From positions 62,001-126,000 of the forward strand of contig RFGF01000017.1 of the NCBI GenBank assembly GCA_003695915.1: a DNA stretch of 64,000 nt. Direction: 5' to 3'. Numbering within the stretch: the stretch's first letter is position 1; every line of letters begins with the position of its first letter. Positions 26,581 to 34,929 of the stretch are shown one piece after another. Position numbers and translations under genes: made by a program. The notes beneath the pieces are model-generated. The model had not been told where the DNA came from. It did not search any database and was given only the letters and a program-made list of their open reading frames with translations. The stretch is from Nitrospirota bacterium (GTDB lineage: Bacteria > Nitrospirota > Nitrospiria > Nitrospirales > UBA8639).

Positions 26581-26979
26581 TCAGGGCCGCTGTGCCTGGA
26601 TCGTGGTCATGTGCACAGGCTCTTGCACGGTCAGCATCCCTTCCATGATCGGATGCAGTCGACATCGATAGGGATAGCGGCCGGGTGGCAAAAAATACAC
26701 GGAAAATCGCCCACCCGGCGCCAATGTTCCCGAATCAAAGGCGCATTGGCCACTTCCATCCATGCACCCGAGATGGGTGACCGTGTGAGGAGAGGCTGTT
26801 TGATTGATCCATTCGATCGGTTGACCGGTCACGACTGTGGCCTGGACGGGATAATAATACGGGGCTCCGCTGATCAACCGAATCGCATGGACAGACAGCG
26901 ACGAACCCGCGGCATTCTGAATCAGGAGTATGAATGCAGTCCCGATAAACCATGCCCATCGAAGCCTTCGTATCCTCAT
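26581..26979 (-). CDS. Exported cupredoxin (blue copper protein)
   Basis: A 132-residue protein with a signal peptide (cleavage near AAG, residues 23-25) and a plastocyanin-like fold. The type 1 copper ligands are visible: His65 in SPHTV, Cys106 in YRCRLHPIMEG, His109 and Met112. Two further cysteines at 72 and 79 (GCMDGSGQC) could form a disulfide. It probably shuttles electrons in the periplasm. GGAGGAAGAG precedes the ATG. It lies only 29 bases before the acyl-CoA synthetase gene, an unexpected neighbour for a B12-mutase operon. Confidence 0.85.
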   Translation of the reverse strand: MRIRRLRWAWFIGTAFILLIQNAAGSSLSVHAIRLISGAPYYYPVQATVVTGQPIEWINQTASPHTVTHLGCMDGSGQCAFDSGTLAPGGRFSVYFLPPGRYPYRCRLHPIMEGMLTVQEPVHMTTIQAQRP

Positions 26980-27253
26980 CGCTCTTCCTCCGTCTCTCAT
27001 CACCGAATTCGCACGAGTTCTGCTTCGCAGCCTTCACGTTGCCATCATCGGTGCTTGAGGCCCAACCCCCTTCGAGATCTCCGCGCCCCGCCGACACGCA
27101 CAGCGGTCATGCGCATCCTGCTCGAGCGATTGGCAGAAGGACGTTCACCAGCGATTCTCGATCTACAATGAACACTCGATCGTTGCGATCGAGGCTCATC
27201 ATGGCGTGACCGCTTGTTTTTGGCAACGTCCTGCTCACGATCCCTACTCCGAG

Positions 27254-27272
27254 TGATAATGTTTTGTTATCA
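27254..27272. promoter_or_regulatory. Palindromic operator-like site
   Basis: TGATAATGTTTTGTTATCA is an inverted repeat with TGATAA arms around a 7-base centre. It is the kind of site bound by dimeric regulators such as Fur-family proteins. It stands about 275 bases before the cupredoxin start and about 125 bases before the short frame at 27398, so its target is uncertain. Confidence 0.45.
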
Positions 27273-27397
27273 TCTTAAACCTTTCATCATCACGCTGCAA
27301 TGGAAACTTTTCTTCGACGGGTCCTCCTCTCGCCTAATTCGCAGAAATATTTAAAAACTATTTGTATTTATCATTCCCTCTTGCTCGGAGACCCTCC

Positions 27398-27541
27398 ATG
27401 AGCATTATGTCGTCGAGAAACCGGCATCTCTTCTATCGCGATATTCAGAAACACTCTTGCCATGGAGAGGCCTATCGGGGCGAAAGGGCATGTCATGGAT
27501 TTTGTGATGACGGACAAGACGACAAGGGCTCCATACCGTGA
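27398..27541 (+). CDS. Possible small Cys/His-rich protein
   Basis: A 47-codon frame preceded by GGAG with seven-base spacing. The middle has Cys21-His22, Cys32-His33 and Cys36 (SCHGEA, ACHGFCDDGQ). It is short and could be chance, but the AT-rich upstream sequence and the palindrome at 27254 suggest a promoter region. No homologue recognised. Confidence 0.22.
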   Translation: MSIMSSRNRHLFYRDIQKHSCHGEAYRGERACHGFCDDGQDDKGSIP

Positions 27542-27701
27542 AGCTCATACCATCGCGTTCTTCCTTCTGCACGATGGTCCTCAAGCCGCGTGGCGATGCC
27601 CCGGTCATATCTCGAAGCCGCTGATTCGGCTCGTTCCCCGGGACGCACGTCACGGCACTGATCGTGCTCGGCTGAACTCGGCCGGTCCTATAGGCTCTCG
27701 A

Positions 27702-28481
27702 TCAGCGATCCGTGAAGCGCGGAGGGCGCTTTTCGATGAACGCCAGGAGCCCCTCTTTTGCATCGCGCGTTTGCAAGAGCGTGGCAAAGAGGGAGGCCTC
27801 TTGCTCCAAGTCTTCCTCGGCGGGAGGACTGCACGGGATGCGAAGCGCCTGCATGGCGCCTCGAAGGGCGGAGCGACTTTTTCGTACGATCGACTCAGCG
27901 AGAACATGGGCGCGGGGCAGTAGTTCCGATCGGAGTTGAACGTCGCTCACCAATCCAGCAGCCATGGCTTCATCGGCCGAAAGCCGTGATCCTGTCAGAA
28001 TCATCTCCATGGCTCTCGCCGACCCCACAAGCCTGGGAAGCCGTTGGGTGCCGCCGAACCCGGGGATTATCCCCAAGTCGAGTTCCGGCAACCCGAAAAA
28101 CGCATCATGCCCTGCGATCCGAATATGACAAGCCATGGCCAATTCCAGCCCGCCTCCGACACAGGCTCCAGAAATCGCGGCGACGACGGGCTTATCGAGC
28201 GCCTCGATCCGATTGAACAATCCCTGTCCTCGCCTGGCAAAGGTGCGGCCTTGTTCGATCGTCGAAATTTGCGCGAGTTCGCGGATATCCGCCCCAGCGC
28301 AAAAATGACGACCCTGAGCCGTCAGGATGACGGCTTTGCTGGAATCATCGGTTTCGAGAAATCGGACTAGACGATCGAGTTCTTCCAGCACCGCGACGCT
28401 CAACGTATTGGCGGGTGGAGCGTTCAGCTTGATCGTCACGATCTGATCCTTGCATTCAACGAGCCACCATTGCAGTTTCAT
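27702..28481 (-). CDS. Enoyl-CoA hydratase
   Basis: A 259-residue crotonase-family enzyme. GRHFCAGADIREL forms the first oxyanion loop and ACVGGGLELAMACH the second. The catalytic Glu region PELDLGIIPGFGGTQRLPR is intact with both Glu positions. It hydrates crotonyl-CoA and similar enoyl-CoAs to 3-hydroxyacyl-CoA. AGGAG with seven-base spacing fixes the ATG. It lies 700 bases upstream of the mutase operon on the same strand and could supply the missing step before 3-hydroxybutyryl-CoA dehydrogenase. A separate promoter is likely. Confidence 0.9.
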   Translation of the reverse strand: MKLQWWLVECKDQIVTIKLNAPPANTLSVAVLEELDRLVRFLETDDSSKAVILTAQGRHFCAGADIRELAQISTIEQGRTFARRGQGLFNRIEALDKPVVAAISGACVGGGLELAMACHIRIAGHDAFFGLPELDLGIIPGFGGTQRLPRLVGSARAMEMILTGSRLSADEAMAAGLVSDVQLRSELLPRAHVLAESIVRKSRSALRGAMQALRIPCSPPAEEDLEQEASLFATLLQTRDAKEGLLAFIEKRPPRFTDR

Positions 28482-28728
28482 GTACGGCTCCTGTCCTGTT
28501 CTCAACGATCTTCTTCGTCCATGCTCGCTCGTATTGTACGTCGCATGCGAGTATAATTTGAACAAGGGCGATGGGGACACTTTGACACGCAAACGACAAC
28601 CGTCCCGCGCGACCCGATGGCCACGAGAAGGACATCGGAAAGCGGATCGTCACATGCCCCGCCCTTTTGGGCCACAGATTGCAGGGTGCTCAAGGTAGAA
28701 AAGAGAAAAACTCTTCGATCGGGAGTGT

Positions 28729-30045
28729 ATGATCGTGAATACGTCCGGTTCACACATGTCAGCGGATCGCCCCGCAAATTCCCCACCGATTCCTGAATTG
28801 GCTCATCCCACCTATCAATTGGCCGTCGCCCAATTCGACCGAGCTGCCGACGCTCTTAACCTGGACCGGAATCTTCGCCAGCGATTCAGAGTGCCGCAAC
28901 GAGCCCTCACCGTCGGAATTCCCATTCGCATGGACGATGGTTCGGTGAAAGTCTTCATGGGCTACCGTGTGCAGCACGACCTGGCTCGTGGGCCCACCAA
29001 AGGCGGCATTCGCTATCATCCCGATGTCAATCTCGGAAACGTCACCGCACTGGCGATGTGGATGACGTGGAAATGCGCGTTGACCGGCTTGCCCTTCGGC
29101 GGGGCCAAAGGCGGAGTCCGGGTCGATCCCTCGCAATTGTCTCACTCGGAACTGGAACGATTGACTCGCCGATACGTCGCGGAAATCTTCCCATTGTTGG
29201 GTCCCGACAAGGACATCCCGGCACCGGACATCGGAACCAATGCCCAGATCATGGCCTGGGTGATGGACACATACAGCCAGCAAATGGGTTATGCAGTTCC
29301 GGGCGTCGTCACGGGCAAACCGCTTGCGATCGGCGGGAGCCTCGGACGGGCCGACGCGACGGGACGAGGCATTGCCGATTTAACCCTCGAAGCGCTGCAC
29401 ATGTGGGAGATCCGAAACGATCACGCGACTGTCGCCATTCAGGGATTCGGCAATGTCGGCTCCGCCGCCGCCAAATTCTTGTACGATGCGGGATTGCGTA
29501 TCGTCGCCATCAGCGATCTCACCGGCGGACTTTACAATCCCAAAGGCCTTCCAATTCCCGAGATCATCCATCGGTATTATGACCAGCATGAACCGCTTCA
29601 AGCATTGAAAGTCGGAGAGTGGATCACGAACGACGAACTGTTGGTAACGGATGCCACCGTCCTGATTCCCGCCGCGGTTTCCGAACAGATCACCGAAAAA
29701 AATGCCGGCCAACTCAAATGCCGGCTGGTGATCGAGGCCGCAAATGGACCGACAACGCTGGAAGCGGACGCCATCCTCGAAGAAAAAGGCGTCCTCGTCA
29801 TTCCCGACATTTTGGCCAATTCCGGCGGCGTGATCGTTTCCTACTTCGAATGGGTGCAAGATGTGCAACGATTCTTTTGGAACGAAACCGACGTCCAACA
29901 CCGCCTACGGGAAATCATTACTCGGGCGTTTCAACGGACCTTGGCCTTCGCTCGGCAGCGGAACACCTCCATGCGTATGGCTGCGCTGATGATGGGGATC
30001 GAACAAGTCGCCGAGGCTCACAGATTGCGAGGATTGTATCCATAA
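28729..30045 (+). CDS. gdhA: Glutamate/leucine-type dehydrogenase
   Basis: A 438-residue Glu/Leu/Phe/Val dehydrogenase. GPTKGGIRYHP and FGGAKGGV carry the substrate and catalytic lysines, and DIGTN follows. A Rossmann motif, GFGNVGSAAA, lies in the second half with a following Asp typical of NAD-dependent forms. It interconverts glutamate with 2-oxoglutarate and ammonia. The GGGAG site is close to the first ATG, and an ATG nine codons later is possible. It precedes the methylcitrate genes on the same strand by 44 bases, which suits a catabolic amino-acid cluster. Confidence 0.92.
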   Translation: MIVNTSGSHMSADRPANSPPIPELAHPTYQLAVAQFDRAADALNLDRNLRQRFRVPQRALTVGIPIRMDDGSVKVFMGYRVQHDLARGPTKGGIRYHPDVNLGNVTALAMWMTWKCALTGLPFGGAKGGVRVDPSQLSHSELERLTRRYVAEIFPLLGPDKDIPAPDIGTNAQIMAWVMDTYSQQMGYAVPGVVTGKPLAIGGSLGRADATGRGIADLTLEALHMWEIRNDHATVAIQGFGNVGSAAAKFLYDAGLRIVAISDLTGGLYNPKGLPIPEIIHRYYDQHEPLQALKVGEWITNDELLVTDATVLIPAAVSEQITEKNAGQLKCRLVIEAANGPTTLEADAILEEKGVLVIPDILANSGGVIVSYFEWVQDVQRFFWNETDVQHRLREIITRAFQRTLAFARQRNTSMRMAALMMGIEQVAEAHRLRGLYP

Positions 30046-30089
30046 ACCGGGTCATTCAAACCGGGCCATTCGACAGAAAGGAAACGACG

Positions 30090-31484
30090 ATGTTGGCGGA
30101 ACGTTTGGCCGATTATGCCGCACGGCTCACCTTCCGAAGGCTGCCCGAGGCGGTGATCCACGAGGTCAAACGAAGGCTCCTAGATAGTGTGGCGTGCGCG
30201 TTCGGTGCCTGGTCCGCTCAACCATCTCGGATCGCCCGAGCGTTGGCTTCGTCGGTCCCACTTCGTCACGGCGCCACGATTTGGGGCACACGCACTCGAA
30301 CGACACCGGATCTGGCCGCCTTCGCCAACGGCACTCTCGTCCGGTATCTGGACTATAACGATACCTATCTTTCCAAAGAGCCGGCGCATCCATCCGACAA
30401 TATTCCGGCATGTCTCGCAGTTGCAGAATTCCTCCGGGCCTCCGGACCACGGTTCATCGAAGCGGTAGTGTTGGCTTACGAAATCCAATGCCGGTTATGC
30501 GATGCTGCCGCTTTGCGACCGCGAGGCTGGGATCATGTCACCTATGGCGCATTTTCGACGGTCCTGAGCACGGCCAAGCTGTTACGGCTTTCCCGAGCCA
30601 AGACGATCCATGCCGTCAATTTGGCAGGCATCACGGCTGCCGCGCTTCGACAGACTCGCGTTGGCGAAGTTTCGTTGTGGAAAGCCTGTGCCTTTGCCAA
30701 TGCAGCCAGAAACGGAATTTTCGCCGCGCTGATTGCTCGGCAAGGCATGAGCGGTCCTGCGGCCATGTTCGAAGGCGAAAAAGGCTTCATGCAGATCGTT
30801 TCGGGTCCGTTTGATCTCCCAGCATTCGGAGGCGAGCCCGGCATTCCCTTTCGGATTTTGGATACATTTATTAAAGCCTATCCCGTGGAATATCATGCAC
30901 AATCGGCAGTCGAAGCCGCTCTCGACATTCGCCGGCAGGTCCTCGCTGCCAGAGGGCGATTCGATTCGACCGCTGTTCAGTCCATCGTGGTCGGGAGTTT
31001 CGATGTGGCCATCGAGATCATCGGACGCGATCCCGAAAAATGGCACCCGCAGACCCGTGAAACGGCGGATCACAGCCTCCCGTTTTGTGTCGCCACGGCG
31101 CTCGCATACGGAACCGTGACTCCTCGTTCGTTTTCGCCCACTCGGCTCAAAGACCGGTCGCTCCGTGACTTGATCCAAAAAGTGCGCGTCGTCGAAGTGC
31201 CAGATTTCTCCGATCGCTACCCGCGAAGCATGCCCACGCGCTTGCAAGTCACATTGGCGGACGGCGGCGTTTTCGAGACCCAAGTCGATGTGGCTCTCGG
31301 ACATTCGATGCGCCCGATGTCGGACCAGGACGTGGAAGCGAAATTATATGCGCTCACCGAAGGCCGGCTCAAAGATTCGGAAGTGGCGCGGATACTGCGA
31401 ACCGTCTGGAAGGTGGACCAGTTGGATGACGTGTCGAAGCTCGTGGCGGCCATGCCGGTTGTCAACGAGAGGAGCGCGCAATGA
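30090..31484 (+). CDS. prpD: 2-methylcitrate dehydratase, MmgE/PrpD family
   Basis: A 464-residue protein with the PrpD start LADYAARLTFRRLPEAVIHEVKR-like region (residues 5-27), the SVACAFGAW segment and DYNDTYLSKEPAHPSDN (His and Asp of the active-site lid). AYPVEYHAQSAVEAAL and GHSMRPM mark later domain motifs. It dehydrates 2-methylcitrate to 2-methylaconitate in propionate breakdown. The ATG has AAAGGA upstream; a much longer frame covers gdhA in another phase and is not real. It overlaps prpB by four bases. Confidence 0.9.
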   Translation: MLAERLADYAARLTFRRLPEAVIHEVKRRLLDSVACAFGAWSAQPSRIARALASSVPLRHGATIWGTRTRTTPDLAAFANGTLVRYLDYNDTYLSKEPAHPSDNIPACLAVAEFLRASGPRFIEAVVLAYEIQCRLCDAAALRPRGWDHVTYGAFSTVLSTAKLLRLSRAKTIHAVNLAGITAAALRQTRVGEVSLWKACAFANAARNGIFAALIARQGMSGPAAMFEGEKGFMQIVSGPFDLPAFGGEPGIPFRILDTFIKAYPVEYHAQSAVEAALDIRRQVLAARGRFDSTAVQSIVVGSFDVAIEIIGRDPEKWHPQTRETADHSLPFCVATALAYGTVTPRSFSPTRLKDRSLRDLIQKVRVVEVPDFSDRYPRSMPTRLQVTLADGGVFETQVDVALGHSMRPMSDQDVEAKLYALTEGRLKDSEVARILRTVWKVDQLDDVSKLVAAMPVVNERSAQ

Positions 31485-32395
31485 CCGCTTCAGGCTTGTC
31501 GTCTCTTACAGCATTTCGTAACCGTGTGCGAACCACAACCCTGGCCGTTCCTGGCGTGTTCAATGCTTTCTCTGCTCGGTTGGTGGAACGGGCAGGGTTT
31601 GAAGCGGCGTATATCTCGGGCGCAGGGATTTCCGCAGCCCGTGCCCTTCCCGATATCGGTCTGCTCACCATGACGGAAATGGCAATGGAAACGAAGCAAA
31701 TCGCTCAAGCCGTCGACATTCCTGTGTTCGTCGATGCGGACACCGGATATGGCGAGATCCATCAGGTGTATCGAGCCGTTCGGGAATTTGCCTTGGTCGG
31801 AGCAGCCGGCATTCAATTGGAAGATCAAGCGACGACCAAACGGTGCGGCCATTTGCCGGGCAAGGTCCTCATCGAGAAAGCGGCGATGTGCCGGAAAATT
31901 GCCGCTGCCGTCGAAGCGAAGCGAGACCGCGATTTCTTGGTGATTGCCAGAACCGACGCACGAGCGAACGAAGGCCTGGCCGGGGCCATCGACCGTGCCA
32001 AAGCCTATCGAGCAGCTGGGGCCGACGCCGTTTTTCCCGAAGCGTTGGAGTCAGCAGAAGAATTCGCTCAGTTCGCTGCAGCGCTTCGCGATCCGACCCT
32101 CATCCTCATCGCGAACATGACGGAATGGGGCAAGACACCGTATCTCAGCGTCAAAGACTTTGCCCAACTCGGCTATCACCTGGTCCTGTTTCCCATGACC
32201 CTCTTTCGCATGGCGGCTCGGGTCATGGAAGAGGCCCTCCAAGAGCTCGTCAGCCAAGGGACTCAGCGCAATCTTCTGGAGCGGATGCAGGCTCGGCAGA
32301 CACTCTATGAAATCTTACGATATCAGGCGTATGATGAATTCGAGAAACGGTTGCACGAAAGGCAGGTGTCCCATGAACATGAGCGTCGCGAGTAA
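31481..32395 (+). CDS. prpB: 2-methylisocitrate lyase
   Basis: A 304-residue member of the isocitrate-lyase/PEP-mutase family. The magnesium loop VDADTGYG is at residues 84-91 and the catalytic KRCGH at 120-124 with Cys122. IARTDAR and ANMTEWGKTP are also typical. It cleaves 2-methylisocitrate to pyruvate and succinate. It starts within the stop of prpD (ATGA) and overlaps prpC by 23 bases, giving a tightly coupled prpDBC unit. Confidence 0.93.
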   Translation: MTASGLSSLTAFRNRVRTTTLAVPGVFNAFSARLVERAGFEAAYISGAGISAARALPDIGLLTMTEMAMETKQIAQAVDIPVFVDADTGYGEIHQVYRAVREFALVGAAGIQLEDQATTKRCGHLPGKVLIEKAAMCRKIAAAVEAKRDRDFLVIARTDARANEGLAGAIDRAKAYRAAGADAVFPEALESAEEFAQFAAALRDPTLILIANMTEWGKTPYLSVKDFAQLGYHLVLFPMTLFRMAARVMEEALQELVSQGTQRNLLERMQARQTLYEILRYQAYDEFEKRLHERQVSHEHERRE

Positions 32396-33500
32396 ACCCG
32401 GATTGGAAGGTATCATGGCCGGAGAGACGGCCATCTGTGACATCGACGAGATCCATGGCCGGTTACGGTATCGTGGCTATGCCATCGAAGACCTCGTCGT
32501 TCACGCATCGTTTGAAGAAGTGGCCTATCTCCTGTTGCACGGGGAATTGCCGTCGGCCATGGCACTGCAAAGCTGGAAGGGGGAACTCGAACACGCCGCG
32601 GGATTGCCGGTTCCGGTACGCCGGTATCTGGAAACCGTTCCGTCGTCGGCTCACCTCATGGATATTTTGCGCACGAGTGTCTCGTTTTTAGGGATGACCG
32701 ATCCGGAGGCGAACGATTCTTCGCACGCCGCCAATGTCAGAAAAGCCGTCAAACTTCTGGCAAGAATTCCGGCCATTTTGGGTCGGACCTTGCACCCGCA
32801 TGATCCGGCCTTTGCCGTCGGATTTCGCGGATCGCTCGCTGCCGATCTCTTGCATATTCTGACAGGAAGTCATGATCTGGAAGATGCCAGAGAACTCGAC
32901 ATCTCATTGATGCTGTACGCCGAACATGAATTCAACGCATCGACATTTGCAGCGCGGGTAACGGCCTCCACTTTAGCCGATCTCTATGGCGCTGTCACGG
33001 CCGCCATTGCGGCCTTGAAAGGCCCCTTGCATGGCGGAGCCAACGAAGCCGTGGCGAACATGTTCCAAGCCATCGGTCGACCTGAGAACGCCCCAGAATG
33101 GGTATTGTCACGCTTGGCCCACAAACAACGGATCATGGGGTTCGGCCATCGCGTCCTGAAGCACGAAGACCCCCGTACGCTCATCGCCAAAAACCGGGCT
33201 CAAGCTTTGAGCGCCCAGAAGCAGAATTTCCGATGGTACGAGATGGCCGAATCGATCGAGCAGATTATGCGCAAAGAAACAGGGATGTTTCCCAATCTGG
33301 ATTTCTATACCGCCGTCGTCTATCTCTTGCTCCGCATCCCCGTGGAAACGTTTACGCCGATTTTCGTCGCCAGTCGGGTCGCCGGGTGGTGCGCCCATAT
33401 CATCGAACAGCAGGATCGCAACCGACTCATTCGCCCCCGAGCCGCGTATGTCGGCCCACCACCTCGACCCTATGTCCCGCTGGAATTTCGAACGCCGTAA
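32373..33500 (+). CDS. prpC: 2-methylcitrate synthase (citrate synthase family)
   Basis: A 375-residue small-type citrate synthase. Catalytic residues are His220 in LHGGANEAV, His259 in GFGHRVLKHEDPR and Asp310 in DFYTAVVY. It condenses propionyl-CoA with oxaloacetate; the family also includes true citrate synthases, and the prpDB neighbours decide the call. The start ATG at 32373 overlaps prpB and gives the normal N terminus. A longer frame from 32307 lies inside prpB. No regulator gene of the PrpR type is nearby. Confidence 0.9.
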   Translation: MNMSVASKPGLEGIMAGETAICDIDEIHGRLRYRGYAIEDLVVHASFEEVAYLLLHGELPSAMALQSWKGELEHAAGLPVPVRRYLETVPSSAHLMDILRTSVSFLGMTDPEANDSSHAANVRKAVKLLARIPAILGRTLHPHDPAFAVGFRGSLAADLLHILTGSHDLEDARELDISLMLYAEHEFNASTFAARVTASTLADLYGAVTAAIAALKGPLHGGANEAVANMFQAIGRPENAPEWVLSRLAHKQRIMGFGHRVLKHEDPRTLIAKNRAQALSAQKQNFRWYEMAESIEQIMRKETGMFPNLDFYTAVVYLLLRIPVETFTPIFVASRVAGWCAHIIEQQDRNRLIRPRAAYVGPPPRPYVPLEFRTP

Positions 33501-33579
33501 GCCGTGAGGCTATATCTGCGATCTGACATATCATGGCAGCCGAGGTTGCCCAACCCAGTCCAAAAGCTGTTCCGCGCTC

Positions 33580-34806
33580 ATGCCCGTGACCATCCAGGAC
33601 ATTCTTGCAGCCCAGCATATCCTTGCCGGAAAAGTCGATCAGACTCCGTGCGCCCTATCGCGTCGGTTATCGGAATTGACTGGTGCCCATGTCACCTTGA
33701 AGTTCGAGAATCTCCAATACACGGGTTCGTTTAAAGAACGCGGGGCGCTGGTCAAACTCTTGTCGCTGACACCTGAGGAACGTGCACGAGGGGTGATTGC
33801 CGTTTCGGCAGGCAACCACGCGCAAGCCGTGGCGTATCACGCCAGAGCACTGGGAATTCCGGCAACCATCGTCATGCCCCGGTTCACTCCCAATATCAAA
33901 GTCGAACAGACGCGCGAATACGGAGCCGAGGTCCATGTCGAGGGTCGCGATTTGGATGAAGCCAGCGCCTTTGCCCAGAAATTTGTCGCAGAGCGTGGAT
34001 GGCATCTGATTCATCCTTACGACGACGAACGGATCATCGCCGGACAAGGAACCGTCACGCTGGAAATGCTCGATGCCTGCCCGGACTTAGATGCGTTGAT
34101 CGTTCCCGTCGGCGGAGGCGGACTCATTGCAGGGTGCGCTATCGCCGCTAAGGCTCGGCGCCCACCGCTCAAGATTATCGGGGTACAGACCGCTCGCTTC
34201 CCGTTCATGCTGCAAGCGCTGCGCGGCATGCCGCCAACTGGAGAAGGAGAACTGACCATTGCCGAAGGCATTGCGGTCAAAACACCAGGGCGGCTCACGG
34301 TTCCCATTGTCCGAGAGTTGGTCGACGACATCCTGCTGGTGGAGGAATCCGATCTCGAAATCGCCGTCTTGACGCTCCTGCGCGAGGAAAAAACCGTGGT
34401 GGAGGGAGCGGGCGCGTCAGGGCTCGCCGCGATGATGAAATATCGAGCACGATTCTTGAACCAACATGTGGGGCTGATTTTGACTGGAGGGAATATCGAC
34501 TTCTTGATCTTATCTTCCATCATTCAGCGCGGGCTTGTTCGAGAAGGTCGGCTGGTTCGTCTTCAAGTTGCCTTGCGCGACGTGCCAGGCTCGCTGGCGG
34601 CTGTCGCGCATTGTATCAGCCAAACGGATGCCAACATTATCGAAGTCCATCATCAACGTGCGTTTTCGCATCTACCCGTGCAATCCGCAGAAGTCGAGTT
34701 CGTGCTTCTTACCCGAGGCACCACGCATATTACCCAACTCCTAGATACGCTCTCGGCCGAAGGTTACAAACCTCGTCGAATTCAAGAAGAGCCACCGCCA
34801 CTATGA
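33580..34806 (+). CDS. ilvA: Threonine ammonia-lyase
   Basis: A 408-residue PLP enzyme. Lys52 in GSFKERGA binds PLP, SAGNHAQAVA is the threonine-binding loop and VPVGGGGLIAG binds the cofactor phosphate. An ACT domain follows from about residue 330 (QVALRDVPGSLAAVAHCI). The length with one ACT domain fits the catabolic/short class, which lacks the two-domain regulatory tail of biosynthetic IlvA. It makes 2-oxobutyrate, which a 2-oxoacid complex can turn into propionyl-CoA for the methylcitrate cycle encoded 79 bases upstream. It may also feed isoleucine synthesis. Confidence 0.9.
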   Translation: MPVTIQDILAAQHILAGKVDQTPCALSRRLSELTGAHVTLKFENLQYTGSFKERGALVKLLSLTPEERARGVIAVSAGNHAQAVAYHARALGIPATIVMPRFTPNIKVEQTREYGAEVHVEGRDLDEASAFAQKFVAERGWHLIHPYDDERIIAGQGTVTLEMLDACPDLDALIVPVGGGGLIAGCAIAAKARRPPLKIIGVQTARFPFMLQALRGMPPTGEGELTIAEGIAVKTPGRLTVPIVRELVDDILLVEESDLEIAVLTLLREEKTVVEGAGASGLAAMMKYRARFLNQHVGLILTGGNIDFLILSSIIQRGLVREGRLVRLQVALRDVPGSLAAVAHCISQTDANIIEVHHQRAFSHLPVQSAEVEFVLLTRGTTHITQLLDTLSAEGYKPRRIQEEPPPL

Positions 34807-34929
34807 GCGGAAGCTCTACGGATGACAAGGCCCTTCATGCACCCATCGCTTGGGAGGTCGCCTCTCGGACGTCTTCATTGGCATAACGCCCAGTCCTCGA
34901 GCTTTTCCCTCTCTGGTACCGTTTGAACG

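Larger units (their letters stand above)
26980..27701. other. Non-coding or weakly coding stretch with AT-rich core
   Basis: This 700-base gap between two minus-strand genes has an AT-rich core at about 27250-27380 that contains a palindromic operator-like site. The only short frame with a credible ribosome site is the 47-codon frame at 27398. Other frames here are long only as shadows and I do not support them. Confidence 0.5.
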
